Below are positions 48,223 to 57,309 of a stretch of 64,000 bases of DNA, one piece after another. The first letter of the stretch is position 1. Each line of letters opens with the position of its first letter. Under the pieces are notes generated by a model. That model was given only the letters and a program-made list of their open reading frames with translations, had not been told where the DNA came from and did not search any database. Both the position numbers and the translations under genes were made by a program. The DNA comes from Pseudogulbenkiania ferrooxidans 2002 (GTDB lineage Bacteria; Pseudomonadota; Gammaproteobacteria; Burkholderiales; Chromobacteriaceae): the NCBI RefSeq assembly GCF_000174355.1, contig NZ_ACIS01000005.1, forward strand, positions 62,001 through 126,000, read 5' to 3'.

Positions 48223-48879
48223 ATGACCGGATTAACGAATTCGCCGAAGTTGCTCAAGGGGGGGCTGATCCTGATCGACCCGTCCAGCGGCACGGTGCAG
48301 CGGGTGATCGCGCTGCAGTACAACCCCGACCTGCTGACCCGCAGCCTGCAGCCGCAGAGCACGGGCGGCAGCGCGGCACACAGCGAGCCGCTGCGGCTCA
48401 AAGGACCGCCGGTGGAAACCATCAAGCTGGACGCCGAGATCGATGCCACCGACCAACTGGAGTTTCCCGACCAGCATCGCACCGTGGTCGAGGTGGGCAT
48501 CCACCCGCAACTGGCAGCGCTGGAGACCATCGTCTACCCGGAGAGCGGTGCCCTGATCCGCAACAACCAGATGGCCAACGCGGGCACGCTGGAAATCATC
48601 CCGGTGCAGGCACCGCTGCCGCTGTTCGTGTGGAGCAAGGAGCGCGTGGTGCCCGTGCGCATCACCGACTTTGCCATCGTCGAAGAGGCGTTCGACACCC
48701 AGCTCAACCCGATCCGAGCCCGCATCACGCTCGGCATGCGTGTGCTCAATGTCAACGACCTCGGTTTCGGTGACAAGGGCGGGCACTTGTACATGGTCTA
48801 CCACCAGAGCCGGGAGCGGCTGGCGGCCAAGGCATCCAGCTCAACGCTGGCGAGCCTGGGCCTGAGCAGCCTGTTCTGA
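48223..48879 (+). CDS. CIS tube-domain protein (Afp7 N-terminal-like)
   Basis: A 218-residue protein matching the contractile injection system tube-initiator domain seen in Afp7/gp53-like proteins (IALQYNPDLLTRSLQPQ, then PPVETIKLDAEIDATDQLEF). It would link the hub to the inner tube. In Afp7 the LysM domain is fused; here it is the next gene. Start ATG 48223. Confidence 0.85.
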   Translation: MTGLTNSPKLLKGGLILIDPSSGTVQRVIALQYNPDLLTRSLQPQSTGGSAAHSEPLRLKGPPVETIKLDAEIDATDQLEFPDQHRTVVEVGIHPQLAALETIVYPESGALIRNNQMANAGTLEIIPVQAPLPLFVWSKERVVPVRITDFAIVEEAFDTQLNPIRARITLGMRVLNVNDLGFGDKGGHLYMVYHQSRERLAAKASSSTLASLGLSSLF

Positions 48880-48997
48880 GGCGGGCAGGGCATGCAGGCG
48901 ATCCGGCGATACAGACAGATCAGAAGCGCGAGCCGCTCCCCACAAGGGGCGGACGGCGTAGCACAGCGTGCAGGACTTGGCATGGAGGAGTTCGCGA

Positions 48998-49315
48998 ATG
49001 AGTGACCGGTTCCCACCCAACAGCCGTTATTACGGCTGCGATACCGCCGAACTGTACGACGCCGACGGCCGCAAGCGGGTCTACCTGCGGCGGCGCTTCG
49101 TGCCCGATCCGGCGCGCTTTGTGACGCTGCAGGAGTACCGCGTGGTCGAGGGTGACCGTATCGACCTCATGGCGGCGACCGTGCTCGGCGATCCCGAGCA
49201 GTTCTGGCGCCTGCCAGACGCCAACGGCAGCCTGCATCCGCGCGAGCTGGAGGAATTGGGGCGGCGCATACGCCTGACCCTGCCGGAAGGCATGCCGGGG
49301 ATGAACGATGCTTAA
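48998..49315 (+). CDS. LysM-domain baseplate protein
   Basis: A 105-residue protein with a LysM-like fold near the middle (YRVVEGDRIDLMAATVLGDPEQFWRL). It is probably the detached LysM part of an Afp7/gp53-type protein and would hold the baseplate together. ATG 48998 follows GGAGG (48984-48988) at 9 bases. It overlaps the hub gene by 8 bases. Confidence 0.85.
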   Translation: MSDRFPPNSRYYGCDTAELYDADGRKRVYLRRRFVPDPARFVTLQEYRVVEGDRIDLMAATVLGDPEQFWRLPDANGSLHPRELEELGRRIRLTLPEGMPGMNDA

Positions 49316-50432
49316 GGGCATCCATCTCTCCCTGCTGGCGGGCCCGGCGGTTCCGCTGCCGGTGCCGAAACCGGTGATGGATGCCCTGGCGAGCGTCCAG
49401 GTGACGTCGGCGGCCGGCTCCCGCAGCGGTTTCCAGATCAGTTTCGTGCTGGAGAACAACTCGCCCCTGCATACCCTGCTGGTGCTGACGGGGGGCCGGG
49501 TGCCCTGGTTGCGGGTCCTCATCGTGGCCACCCTGAACAGCCTGCCGCTGGTGATGATGGACGGGCTGATCACCAAGCAGGAGGTCAGCGGCTCCAACGA
49601 GCCGGGGCAGAGCACCCTGACCGTCACCGGGGAGGACCTCTCGGTGGCGATGGATCAGCAGGAGTTCAACGGCATTCCGTACCCGGCCATGCCGGCCGAG
49701 GCACGGGTGGCACTGGTGGTCGCCAAGTATGCGATGTTTGGCATGGTGCCGCTGGTCATCCCGCAGATCTTCAGCGATGTGCCCATTCCGGTGGACAAGA
49801 TTCCCACCCACGAGGGCACAGACCTGGCCTATGTGCAGAAGCTGGCCAAGGATGCAGGCTACGTATTCTATGTCGACCCCGGACCGTTGCCGGGCATGAA
49901 CACCGCCTACTGGGGGCCGGAGATCAAGCTGGGCGCACCGCAACCAGCGCTCAATCTGGGTATGGACGCCCACAGCAACGTCGAATCGCTGTCCTTCGCC
50001 GTGGACAACACCAAGGCCTCGTTGCCGATCGTATTCATCCAGAACGCCTTGACCAAGTTTCCCATCCCGCTGCCGATTCCCGACATCAGCCTGGCCAACC
50101 CGCCGCTGGGGCTACTGCCGCCGCTGCCGAAGTCGATCAACCTGATGAAGGAAACTGCCAAGCTGTCGCCCATGGCGGCCTTGTCCAAGGGGCTGGCGGC
50201 AGCGGCCGGCTCCGCCGACGTGGTCACCGCCACCGGCTCCCTCGACGTCCTGCGCTACGGCAACGTGCTCAAGGCGCGCCAACTCGTCGGGGTGCGGGGC
50301 GCCGGCCCGGCATTCGACGGTTTGTACTACGTGAAGAACGTCAGCAGCACCTTCAAGGCGGGCGAGTTCAAGCAGAACTTCACGCTGACCCGCAACGGCC
50401 TGATTTCCACACTTCCGAGGGTTCCGGTATGA
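49308..50432 (+). CDS. Baseplate hub protein (gp27/VgrG N-terminal-like)
   Basis: A 374-residue protein resembling the gp27-like part of VgrG/Afp8 (LKGIHLSLLAGPAVPLPVPKP, then TLTVTGEDLSVAMDQQE and the C-terminal DGLYYVKNVSSTFKAGEFKQNFTLTRNG). It forms the trimeric hub that joins spike and tube. The spike portion is encoded separately in the next gene, overlapping by ATGA. Confidence 0.85.
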   Translation: MLKGIHLSLLAGPAVPLPVPKPVMDALASVQVTSAAGSRSGFQISFVLENNSPLHTLLVLTGGRVPWLRVLIVATLNSLPLVMMDGLITKQEVSGSNEPGQSTLTVTGEDLSVAMDQQEFNGIPYPAMPAEARVALVVAKYAMFGMVPLVIPQIFSDVPIPVDKIPTHEGTDLAYVQKLAKDAGYVFYVDPGPLPGMNTAYWGPEIKLGAPQPALNLGMDAHSNVESLSFAVDNTKASLPIVFIQNALTKFPIPLPIPDISLANPPLGLLPPLPKSINLMKETAKLSPMAALSKGLAAAAGSADVVTATGSLDVLRYGNVLKARQLVGVRGAGPAFDGLYYVKNVSSTFKAGEFKQNFTLTRNGLISTLPRVPV

Positions 50433-50941
50433 GCGAAGGCAAGTTCTACGGCAAGTATCGCGGCGTGGTGCTGAACAACATCGACCCCATGCAGATGGGC
50501 CGCGTCCAGGTGCAGGTGCCCGATGTGCTGGGTGTCGGCCTGTCGAGCTGGGCGATGCCCTGCGTGCCCTTTGCCGGCAAGCAAAGCGGGGTGTTCGTGT
50601 TGCCGCAGATCGGCGCCGGGGTGTGGGTGGAGTTCGAACAGGGCGACCAGGACTACCCGATCTGGGTGGGCGGCTTCTGGGGCAGTGCGGCCGAGGTGCC
50701 GGCACTGGCGCTGGCGGGCCTGCCGGTGTCACCGAGCCTCGTCTTGCAAAGCGGCAATCAGAACACGCTGATGCTGTCCGATCTGCCCGGCCCGACGGGC
50801 GGCATCCTGCTGAAGAGCACCACGGGAGCGCTGATTTCCATCAACGAGGTTGGCATCACCATCAGCAACGGCCAGGGGGCGACCATCATGCTCAATGGCC
50901 CGACGGTGAACATCAACCAGGGTGCCCTGACGGTGATCTGA
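50429..50941 (+). CDS. Spike protein (gp5/baseplate assembly protein V-like)
   Basis: A 170-residue protein with an OB-fold (KYRGVVLNNIDPMQMGRVQVQVP) followed by a short beta-helix tail (GALISINEVGITISNGQGATIMLNGPTVNINQG in part). It makes the membrane-piercing spike. It is the missing C-terminal part of VgrG/Afp8 here kept as its own gene. Confidence 0.87.
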   Translation: MSEGKFYGKYRGVVLNNIDPMQMGRVQVQVPDVLGVGLSSWAMPCVPFAGKQSGVFVLPQIGAGVWVEFEQGDQDYPIWVGGFWGSAAEVPALALAGLPVSPSLVLQSGNQNTLMLSDLPGPTGGILLKSTTGALISINEVGITISNGQGATIMLNGPTVNINQGALTVI

Positions 50942-51085
50942 AATGCGCCGTTTGAGCACGCGCCAGCGTCCTGGCCGGAGCCCTCCGGGGACGGCACCGG
51001 CGTACCCGCGCCGCATCGCGCCGGGCAAGGGCTGGCCGGCCCGTGCCGATCGACCGGGTTTGCCACGTCAGGGGAGGAGGCAGTG

Positions 51086-51409
51086 ATGCCGGGTTTTCTC
51101 TTGCACCTTGGGGCCACGGTGATGTGCGCCCACGGCGGACAGGCGACGCCGACCGCGCCGTTTCCGCGCGTGCTGGTGTCCGGTCAGCCGGTCACCACGC
51201 TCACCGCGCCCTACGTCGTCGCCGGCTGCAGCATGCCGCCGCCCAGCGCCGGCAACGGCCCCTGCGTTACCGGGCAATGGCTGGTGGGGGCGACCCGGGT
51301 GTTCGCCGGCGGGCAGCCGGTATTGCTGCAGTCGAGCACCTCGATCTGCACGCCGACCGGTACGCCGATGATGGTCTCGGTGACGCAGCTCAGGGTTTCG
51401 GGGGTGTGA
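51086..51409 (+). CDS. PAAR-like spike tip protein
   Basis: A 107-residue, Gly/Pro/Thr/Cys-rich protein with the PAAR-like/DUF4280-type pattern (ATVMCAHGGQATPTAP and ICTPTGTPMMVS). It would sharpen the spike and may carry a metal via its Cys and His. ATG 51086 follows GGGGAGGAGG. A 144-base gap precedes it. It is the Afp10-equivalent candidate. Confidence 0.8.
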   Translation: MPGFLLHLGATVMCAHGGQATPTAPFPRVLVSGQPVTTLTAPYVVAGCSMPPPSAGNGPCVTGQWLVGATRVFAGGQPVLLQSSTSICTPTGTPMMVSVTQLRVSGV

Positions 51410-51410
51410 C

Positions 51411-51770
51411 ATGGCACTGGCTTTTCCATTCGGCATCGATTCTCGCGGGCGCAGCCGCGAGGTGTATGACGATGTCCATATCCGCGACATGATCGAACAG
51501 GTGCTGTTCACGGTGCCGGGCGAGAGGGTCAACCGCCCGGATTTCGGCTGCGGCCTGCTTCAGCTCGCCTTCGCCCCCAACAACGACGCGCTGGCCGCCG
51601 CCGTGCAGATGACGGTGCAGGGTTCGCTGCAGCAATGGCTGGGCGAGCTGATCGAAGTGGAAGCGGTGCAGGTCGAGAGCCTGGACGCGCGTCTGAGCGT
51701 GACGGTGCAGTACATTGTGCGCCGTGATCGCGAGCGGCAGCTGGCCCGGTTCAGCAGGGGGCTGGCATGA
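51411..51770 (+). CDS. Baseplate wedge protein, gp25-like (Afp9)
   Basis: A 119-residue protein of the GPW/gp25 family (MIEQVLFTVPGERVNRPDFGCGLLQLAFAPN), a conserved baseplate wedge and sheath initiator. It starts 1 base after the PAAR-like gene and overlaps the next gene by ATGA. Confidence 0.93.
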   Translation: MALAFPFGIDSRGRSREVYDDVHIRDMIEQVLFTVPGERVNRPDFGCGLLQLAFAPNNDALAAAVQMTVQGSLQQWLGELIEVEAVQVESLDARLSVTVQYIVRRDRERQLARFSRGLA

Positions 51771-54196
51771 AACGGCAATTCCGCACCGACAACCCGCGCC
51801 GCCTGCAGTTGCTGCGCGACCTCGATCCGCCGACCCTGAACGGCATCGATTACCTAGAAGTCGCCAGCAAGAATCAGCTGACGCTGAAGGTGGTGTTTGT
51901 GCACCCGCTGGCGGGCCTGACCCTGGCCAACTGCCGGATCGAAGGCGGGGTGCGGGTGCGCGACGTGCGCATCGTCGGGCTGAATGTGAACGGCAACGTG
52001 CTCGAGCTGAAGGTCGACCAGCCGGGAGATTTCTCCTGGTACCTGTTCAGCCTGGTGAATCCGGCCTCGCCGGACGATGTGCCGTCCGGGTTCGACCCGG
52101 TGCTGTCGAGCATCCGCTTCACTTTCAAGGCGCAATGTCCCTCGGAATTCGATTGTGCCGACGGGCATGTCTGTTCTCCATCGCTGCCGCCGGAACCGCT
52201 GCTGGACTACCTGGCCAAGGACTACGCCAGCTTCCGCAGGCTGATGCTCGACCGCATGGGACAACTGATTCCCGGTTTCCATGAGCGCAACCCGGCCGAT
52301 TTTTCGGTGGCGCTGGTGGAAATGCTCGCCCATGTCGGCGACCAGCTCAGCTACTACCAGGATGCCGTGGCGACTGAAGCCTATTTGGGAACCGCGCGTC
52401 GGCGCGTGTCGCTGCGCCGCCATGCCCGCCTGCTGGATTACCCCATCCATGACGGTTGCAACAGCCGCGTCTACCTGGCCCTGAGCGTCAAGGCCGGGGC
52501 CGATGGCCAGGAACTGCCGGCGCGCAGCCCCATGCTCACCCGTGGCCAGGATTCCGCGCCGGTAGTGCCGTCGTCGATTCTCGACACCCTGCCAGACGGC
52601 GACACCCAGGTGTTCGAAACCCTGCATGCGCTACGGCTACAGGCCGCGCACAGCGAGATGGCCATCCACAACTGGGGGGACCCGAATTTCTGTCTCGCCA
52701 AAGGGAGTACCGAGGCGGCATTGGTCGACCAGCCCAAGCTGGCGTTGCAAAAGGGGATGGTGCTGATTCTGGAGGAAGTGCTGAGCCCCACCACCGGGCG
52801 GACTGCCGATGCCGATACCGGCCATCGTCATGCTGTACGCCTGGTGGCCGTGGAGCCCGGGCAAGACCCGCTGACCAACACCGCGCTGCAACTGGTGCGC
52901 TGGCACGAGGAGGACGCCTTGCCATTTGCGCTGTGCGTCAGTGCCGAGACCACCCCGGGTGGGGCCAGCGAGGTTCGTCCGGTCGCCGTGGCGCGTGGCA
53001 ACGTGGTGTTGGCCGACCATGGCCTGACGCGGGGCTGGGAAGCCTTGCTGCCGGAGCGGGTGCCCGGGCAGGGGCGCTACCGGCCGCGTCTGCGCGAGCC
53101 CGGCCTGGCGTATGCCGAACCGTATGCCCACGACGAGGCACTCAAGGCCGGCTGGTCCGCGCAGCGCGCACTGCGTCAGGAGCCGCGCCAGGCCCTGCCT
53201 GCCGACATGGAACTGCGTGCCGGCGATAACGCCCTGTATGGTACCCAGCCGCTGCCCGACGCCACCCCGTGGCGACCGCAGCGCGACCTGCTGGGCAGCG
53301 ACCGCTTTGCCCAGGAGTTCGTGGTGGAGAACGAGGCAGACGGCACTGCCAGCCTGCGCTTCGGCGACGGCCGCTACGGCCAGCGCCCGGAAGCCGGCAT
53401 GCGCCTGCTGGCCAGCTATCGTCAGGGTGGCGGGGTGCACGGCAATGTCGGGGCGGAAAGCATCACCCGCCTGGTGTGCGACGACGTCGCCATCGCGCCG
53501 TTCGTCGAGAGCGTGCGCAACCCGTTGCCGGCCGAGGGCGGGGCAGAGCCGGAAAGCAGCGATGCGATCAAGCTGTACGCCCCCGAGGCGTTCCGCACCC
53601 AGGAACGCGCGGTCACCGAGAGCGACTATGCCCGCGCCGCCGAACGTCACCCCCAGGTCCAGCGCGCCGCCGCGCGCCTGCGGTGGACCGGCAGCTGGTA
53701 CACCATGTTCGTCAGCGTCGACCGCAAGGACGGGCTGCCGCTGGACGAGGCGTTCCGGAACGACATGTTGCAGCACCTGGATCGCTTCCGTCTGGCCGGT
53801 TACGACCTCGATCTCAGCGAGCCGGTGTACGTGCCGCTGGATATCGAGCTGACGGTCTGCGTGCTGCCCGGCTACTTCGCCGCGGCGGTCAAGCTGGCGC
53901 TGCTCAAGCGCCTTGGCCGCGGCCAGGACGAGCAGGGCCGGCAAGGTTTCTTCCATCCCGATTTCTTCAGCTTCGGCGAGGGGCTGGCGCTGTCCCGGCT
54001 GATCGAAGCGGTGCAGGGGGTGGCCGGGGTGGCGTCGGTCGACGTTCCGCGCTTCCAGCGTTGGGGCAAGGCCGCCGGCAATGAGCGCGAGGAGGGCCAG
54101 ATCGCGCTTGCGCCGCTGGAGGTGCTGCGACTCGACAACGACCCCAACTTCCCCGAAAACGGGCGGCTGCGCTTGAACATGCGAGGTGGGCTATGA
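51767..54196 (+). CDS. Baseplate assembly protein 1 (baseplate J/Afp11-like)
   Basis: An 809-residue protein of the putative baseplate assembly protein family (baseplate J-like). The LLDYLAKDYASFRRLMLDRM segment followed by RNPADFSVALVEMLAHVGDQLSYYQD is typical, and the C-terminal TESDYARAAERHPQVQRAAARL is the shared J-like core. It is a baseplate wedge component. A short Cys-rich stretch (EFDCADGHVC) precedes the core. Overlaps neighbours by ATGA. Confidence 0.9.
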   Translation: MKRQFRTDNPRRLQLLRDLDPPTLNGIDYLEVASKNQLTLKVVFVHPLAGLTLANCRIEGGVRVRDVRIVGLNVNGNVLELKVDQPGDFSWYLFSLVNPASPDDVPSGFDPVLSSIRFTFKAQCPSEFDCADGHVCSPSLPPEPLLDYLAKDYASFRRLMLDRMGQLIPGFHERNPADFSVALVEMLAHVGDQLSYYQDAVATEAYLGTARRRVSLRRHARLLDYPIHDGCNSRVYLALSVKAGADGQELPARSPMLTRGQDSAPVVPSSILDTLPDGDTQVFETLHALRLQAAHSEMAIHNWGDPNFCLAKGSTEAALVDQPKLALQKGMVLILEEVLSPTTGRTADADTGHRHAVRLVAVEPGQDPLTNTALQLVRWHEEDALPFALCVSAETTPGGASEVRPVAVARGNVVLADHGLTRGWEALLPERVPGQGRYRPRLREPGLAYAEPYAHDEALKAGWSAQRALRQEPRQALPADMELRAGDNALYGTQPLPDATPWRPQRDLLGSDRFAQEFVVENEADGTASLRFGDGRYGQRPEAGMRLLASYRQGGGVHGNVGAESITRLVCDDVAIAPFVESVRNPLPAEGGAEPESSDAIKLYAPEAFRTQERAVTESDYARAAERHPQVQRAAARLRWTGSWYTMFVSVDRKDGLPLDEAFRNDMLQHLDRFRLAGYDLDLSEPVYVPLDIELTVCVLPGYFAAAVKLALLKRLGRGQDEQGRQGFFHPDFFSFGEGLALSRLIEAVQGVAGVASVDVPRFQRWGKAAGNEREEGQIALAPLEVLRLDNDPNFPENGRLRLNMRGGL

Positions 54197-57100
54197 GCGA
54201 CGGCGAACGGTGTGGCTGCTGCAGCGGGCTTGAAGCGCAGACCCCGGTGGACGAACTCAATCCACCCGGGCAGCCGGAATTGCGCTATCGGGTCGGTACC
54301 CACGGCCGATTTCGGGCCAGCCAGCTGACCCGGCTGAGCGCCCATCCGGTGCTGCAGGAACTGGGCACGCGTGCGGCCGATGATCCCGCCCTGGCGTTGC
54401 TGGACGCCTGGTCCGCGGTGCTGGACGTGCTCAGCTTCTATCAGGAGCGCATCGTCAACGAGGGCTTCCTGCGCACCGCCACCGAACGGCGCTCGGTGCT
54501 GGAGCTGGGGCGGGCCATCGGCTACGAGTTGCGGCCAGGCGTCGCCGCCTCCACCTTCCTCGCCTTTACCCTGGAAACCGCGCCCGGCGCGCCGGCCGAA
54601 GCGCGCATCGATGCCGGCTGCAAGACGCAGAGCGTGCCCGAGCAGGATCAGCAGGCGCAGGTGTTCGAAACGCTCGAGCCGCTGCAGGCCCGGGCGGCGT
54701 GGAATGCGCTGGAGGTGCTGAACCAGGAGGCAGTGCTGCCGTACTGGGGCGGGCGGACGCTCTATCTGAAAGGGCAGAATACCGGCCTGCAACCGGGCGA
54801 CGCCGTGCTGGTGGTGGGGGACGAGCGGCAGAACGATCCCGGCAACGAGAACTGGGATTTCCGCCGTGTTGCGCGCCTGCAGGTGGTGCCGCCCAGTGAG
54901 CCCAGCGCCGACGCCCTGGCAGGCTATACCGTGGTCACCCTCGACAAGCCGTTCGGCTCGGTCGTTCCGCATGTGGAGCCGGCCAAGACGAATCCGCGCT
55001 GCTACGCGCTGCGCACCAAGGCCGCGTTGTTCGGCCAGGCGGCTCCGGACTGGAAGGCCATGCCGCGCAGCCTGCGGGCCAGTTACCGCGGGTCGGATTC
55101 GCTGGAGTCGACCTCGATCGACCAGCATCCGCAATGGCCGGGGTTCACCCTGGCGGACATCTCCGACCCGCCCGACGGTCTCGCCAGCGGCACAGGCCTG
55201 TACGGCGAGTATTTCGAGGACAAGGGGTTTGCCAGCCGCAAGCTGAGCCGTACCGATGCCACCATCGACTTCAACTGGGGAACGGGCAGCCCCGACCCGG
55301 TCATCACCAGCGATACCTTTTCGGCGCGCTGGACCGGCTGGCTGCAGATTCCCGCCAGCGGCAGCTACACCTTTTACGTCACCGCCGATGACGGCGTCAG
55401 GCTCTGGGTGGATGGCCACCTGCTGGTGGACCAGTGGAACGACCATGCTGCCACCGAGTACAGCGCCACGCTCGGCGACCTTGAGGGCGGGCGCAAGGTC
55501 GACATCCGCCTGGAGTTTTACGAGAACACCGGCGCGGCCGTGGTCGCCCTGCGCTGGTCCGGCCCTGGCATTGCCAAGCAGATCGTTCCGCAGACCAGCC
55601 TCTATCCGCGCGACGTGCATACGGTGCATCTGGACGCCAGCTACCCCAAGCTGGTGAGCGGCAGCTGGTTGGTGCTGGCGATTCCCGAGTACCAGGAGCT
55701 CTATCAGGTGCTGGATAACCGCGAGGATGCCCGTAGCGCCTTCACCCTGAGCGGCAAGAGCACTCGTCTGAGCCTGCGCGGCGAACGCCTGCGCGAGCTG
55801 TTCAACGAACGCCTGCGTGATACCAGCGTGTTTGGCGAAGCGGTGGCGTTGCCCTGGGCGACGCGGCCCATCTCCGGCTTCATCGAGGGCCATCTGGTGA
55901 CCCTGGCCACGCTGCAGCCCGAACTCGAAGCCGGGCGCTGGCTGGCCTTTGCCGGCCACACCCTGAGCGACTGGAACGGCAATGCCCGGGCGCGCCAGCG
56001 CCTGCTGGACGGTGCCGCCTTGGCGGCGCTGGAGCTGGCGCAGGATGGGGTCAGCGCCACGCTCAGCTTTACCGACGGAGAACGCTGTGCCGTGCGCCTG
56101 GCCGCGGTGTCGGAAGTGCGGTGCCTGCGCCGCAATGACACGATCGCCGGCCGCTCGCGGCTTGAGCTGGAGGCCGACCTGCAGCATGGCTATCTACCGC
56201 TGACCCTGCGCATCAATGCCAATGTCGTTCCGGCCAGCCATGGCGATAGCAAGCAGATGGCGATCCAGCCCGAGATCCTCGGCAGCGGCGACGGCAGCAG
56301 CGCCTTCCAGCGCTTCACCTTGCGCCAGAAGCCGCTGACCTACATCAGCGCGCCGACCCCGAGCGGTATCGCCAGCAGCCTGGAGGTGCGGGTGGACGGC
56401 GTGCGCTGGCGCGAGGCGCCGCGTATCGGCGAACTGCTGCGCGACGATCGCGCCTATCTGGTGCGGCACGGCGACGACGGCAGCATGACCCTGCAGTTTG
56501 GCGATGGCGCTCACGGCAGCCGTCTGCCCAGCGGCCAGATGAACGTGGCGGCGCGTTACCGCGTCGGCATCGGCGTCGCCGGCAATCTCAAGGCAGGACA
56601 GATCAGCCTGCTGCTCAACCGTCCGCTGGGCGTCAAGGCCGTGATCAACCCGGCGCCCGCCAGCGGCGGCACCGATCCCGAGAGCGGCGAGCGCGCCCGG
56701 CGCAACGCGCCGCTGACGGTGCTGACGCTCGAACGCATCGTGTCGCTGCGCGACTTCGAGGACTTTGCCGCCGCCTTCGCCGGCATCGGCAAGGCCCAGG
56801 CCGTCTGGCTCTGGAATGGCGAGCAGCGGCTGGTGCATCTGACGGTGATCGGCAGCGACGGCGCGGACATCGCTCCGGATTCGGCGCTGTATCGCCATCT
56901 GGCCGATGCGATTGACGCCGTGCGCCCTGCCTACCAGCCGCTGCGTCTGGAGCCGGGCGTGATGCTGCGCTTCGGTCTCAGTGCCAAGCTGCGCCTCGCT
57001 CCGGATCAGGACAGCGCGCGCGTGCTGGCCGCGGTCCGGGCGGCGCTGGGCGATGCCTTCGGTTTCGCCGCCCGCAGTTACGGCCAGTCGCTCAGTGGCA

Positions 57101-57309
57101 GCGAAGTCATCGCGACGATGCAGCGGGTGACGGGGGTGGAGCGGGTCGACCTGGACAGCCTGCGGCGGCATGACGGCAGCGTGAGCGTGGCCGGCCCGGA
57201 TGGCCGTCTGGAGGCGCGTGGCGCACGCTGGCAGGACGGGCAGATACGGCCGGCGCAACTGCTGTTGGTCGACCTGGACGACGTCATTCTCACGGAGCTG
57301 AGCGCATGA
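54193..57309 (+). CDS. Baseplate assembly protein 2 with inserted PA14 domain
   Basis: A 1038-residue relative of the previous protein, with the same LSFYQERIVNEGFLRTATERRSV-type core in the N-terminus and LRDFEDFAAAFAGIGKAQAV near the C-terminus. Between about residues 336 and 472 lies a PA14 domain (GLYGEYFEDKGF at the start, then the YTFYVTADDGVRLWVDG core and the VALRWSGPG end), which is absent from plain baseplate proteins. PA14 domains often bind carbohydrates, so this part could recognise a surface. Both ends overlap neighbours by ATGA. Confidence 0.9.
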   Translation: MSDGERCGCCSGLEAQTPVDELNPPGQPELRYRVGTHGRFRASQLTRLSAHPVLQELGTRAADDPALALLDAWSAVLDVLSFYQERIVNEGFLRTATERRSVLELGRAIGYELRPGVAASTFLAFTLETAPGAPAEARIDAGCKTQSVPEQDQQAQVFETLEPLQARAAWNALEVLNQEAVLPYWGGRTLYLKGQNTGLQPGDAVLVVGDERQNDPGNENWDFRRVARLQVVPPSEPSADALAGYTVVTLDKPFGSVVPHVEPAKTNPRCYALRTKAALFGQAAPDWKAMPRSLRASYRGSDSLESTSIDQHPQWPGFTLADISDPPDGLASGTGLYGEYFEDKGFASRKLSRTDATIDFNWGTGSPDPVITSDTFSARWTGWLQIPASGSYTFYVTADDGVRLWVDGHLLVDQWNDHAATEYSATLGDLEGGRKVDIRLEFYENTGAAVVALRWSGPGIAKQIVPQTSLYPRDVHTVHLDASYPKLVSGSWLVLAIPEYQELYQVLDNREDARSAFTLSGKSTRLSLRGERLRELFNERLRDTSVFGEAVALPWATRPISGFIEGHLVTLATLQPELEAGRWLAFAGHTLSDWNGNARARQRLLDGAALAALELAQDGVSATLSFTDGERCAVRLAAVSEVRCLRRNDTIAGRSRLELEADLQHGYLPLTLRINANVVPASHGDSKQMAIQPEILGSGDGSSAFQRFTLRQKPLTYISAPTPSGIASSLEVRVDGVRWREAPRIGELLRDDRAYLVRHGDDGSMTLQFGDGAHGSRLPSGQMNVAARYRVGIGVAGNLKAGQISLLLNRPLGVKAVINPAPASGGTDPESGERARRNAPLTVLTLERIVSLRDFEDFAAAFAGIGKAQAVWLWNGEQRLVHLTVIGSDGADIAPDSALYRHLADAIDAVRPAYQPLRLEPGVMLRFGLSAKLRLAPDQDSARVLAAVRAALGDAFGFAARSYGQSLSGSEVIATMQRVTGVERVDLDSLRRHDGSVSVAGPDGRLEARGARWQDGQIRPAQLLLVDLDDVILTELSA

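Noticed and set aside
53872-56187. A 771-codon minus-strand open frame opposite the baseplate genes.
   Set aside because: It spans two recognised genes on the other strand and shows no recognisable domain.
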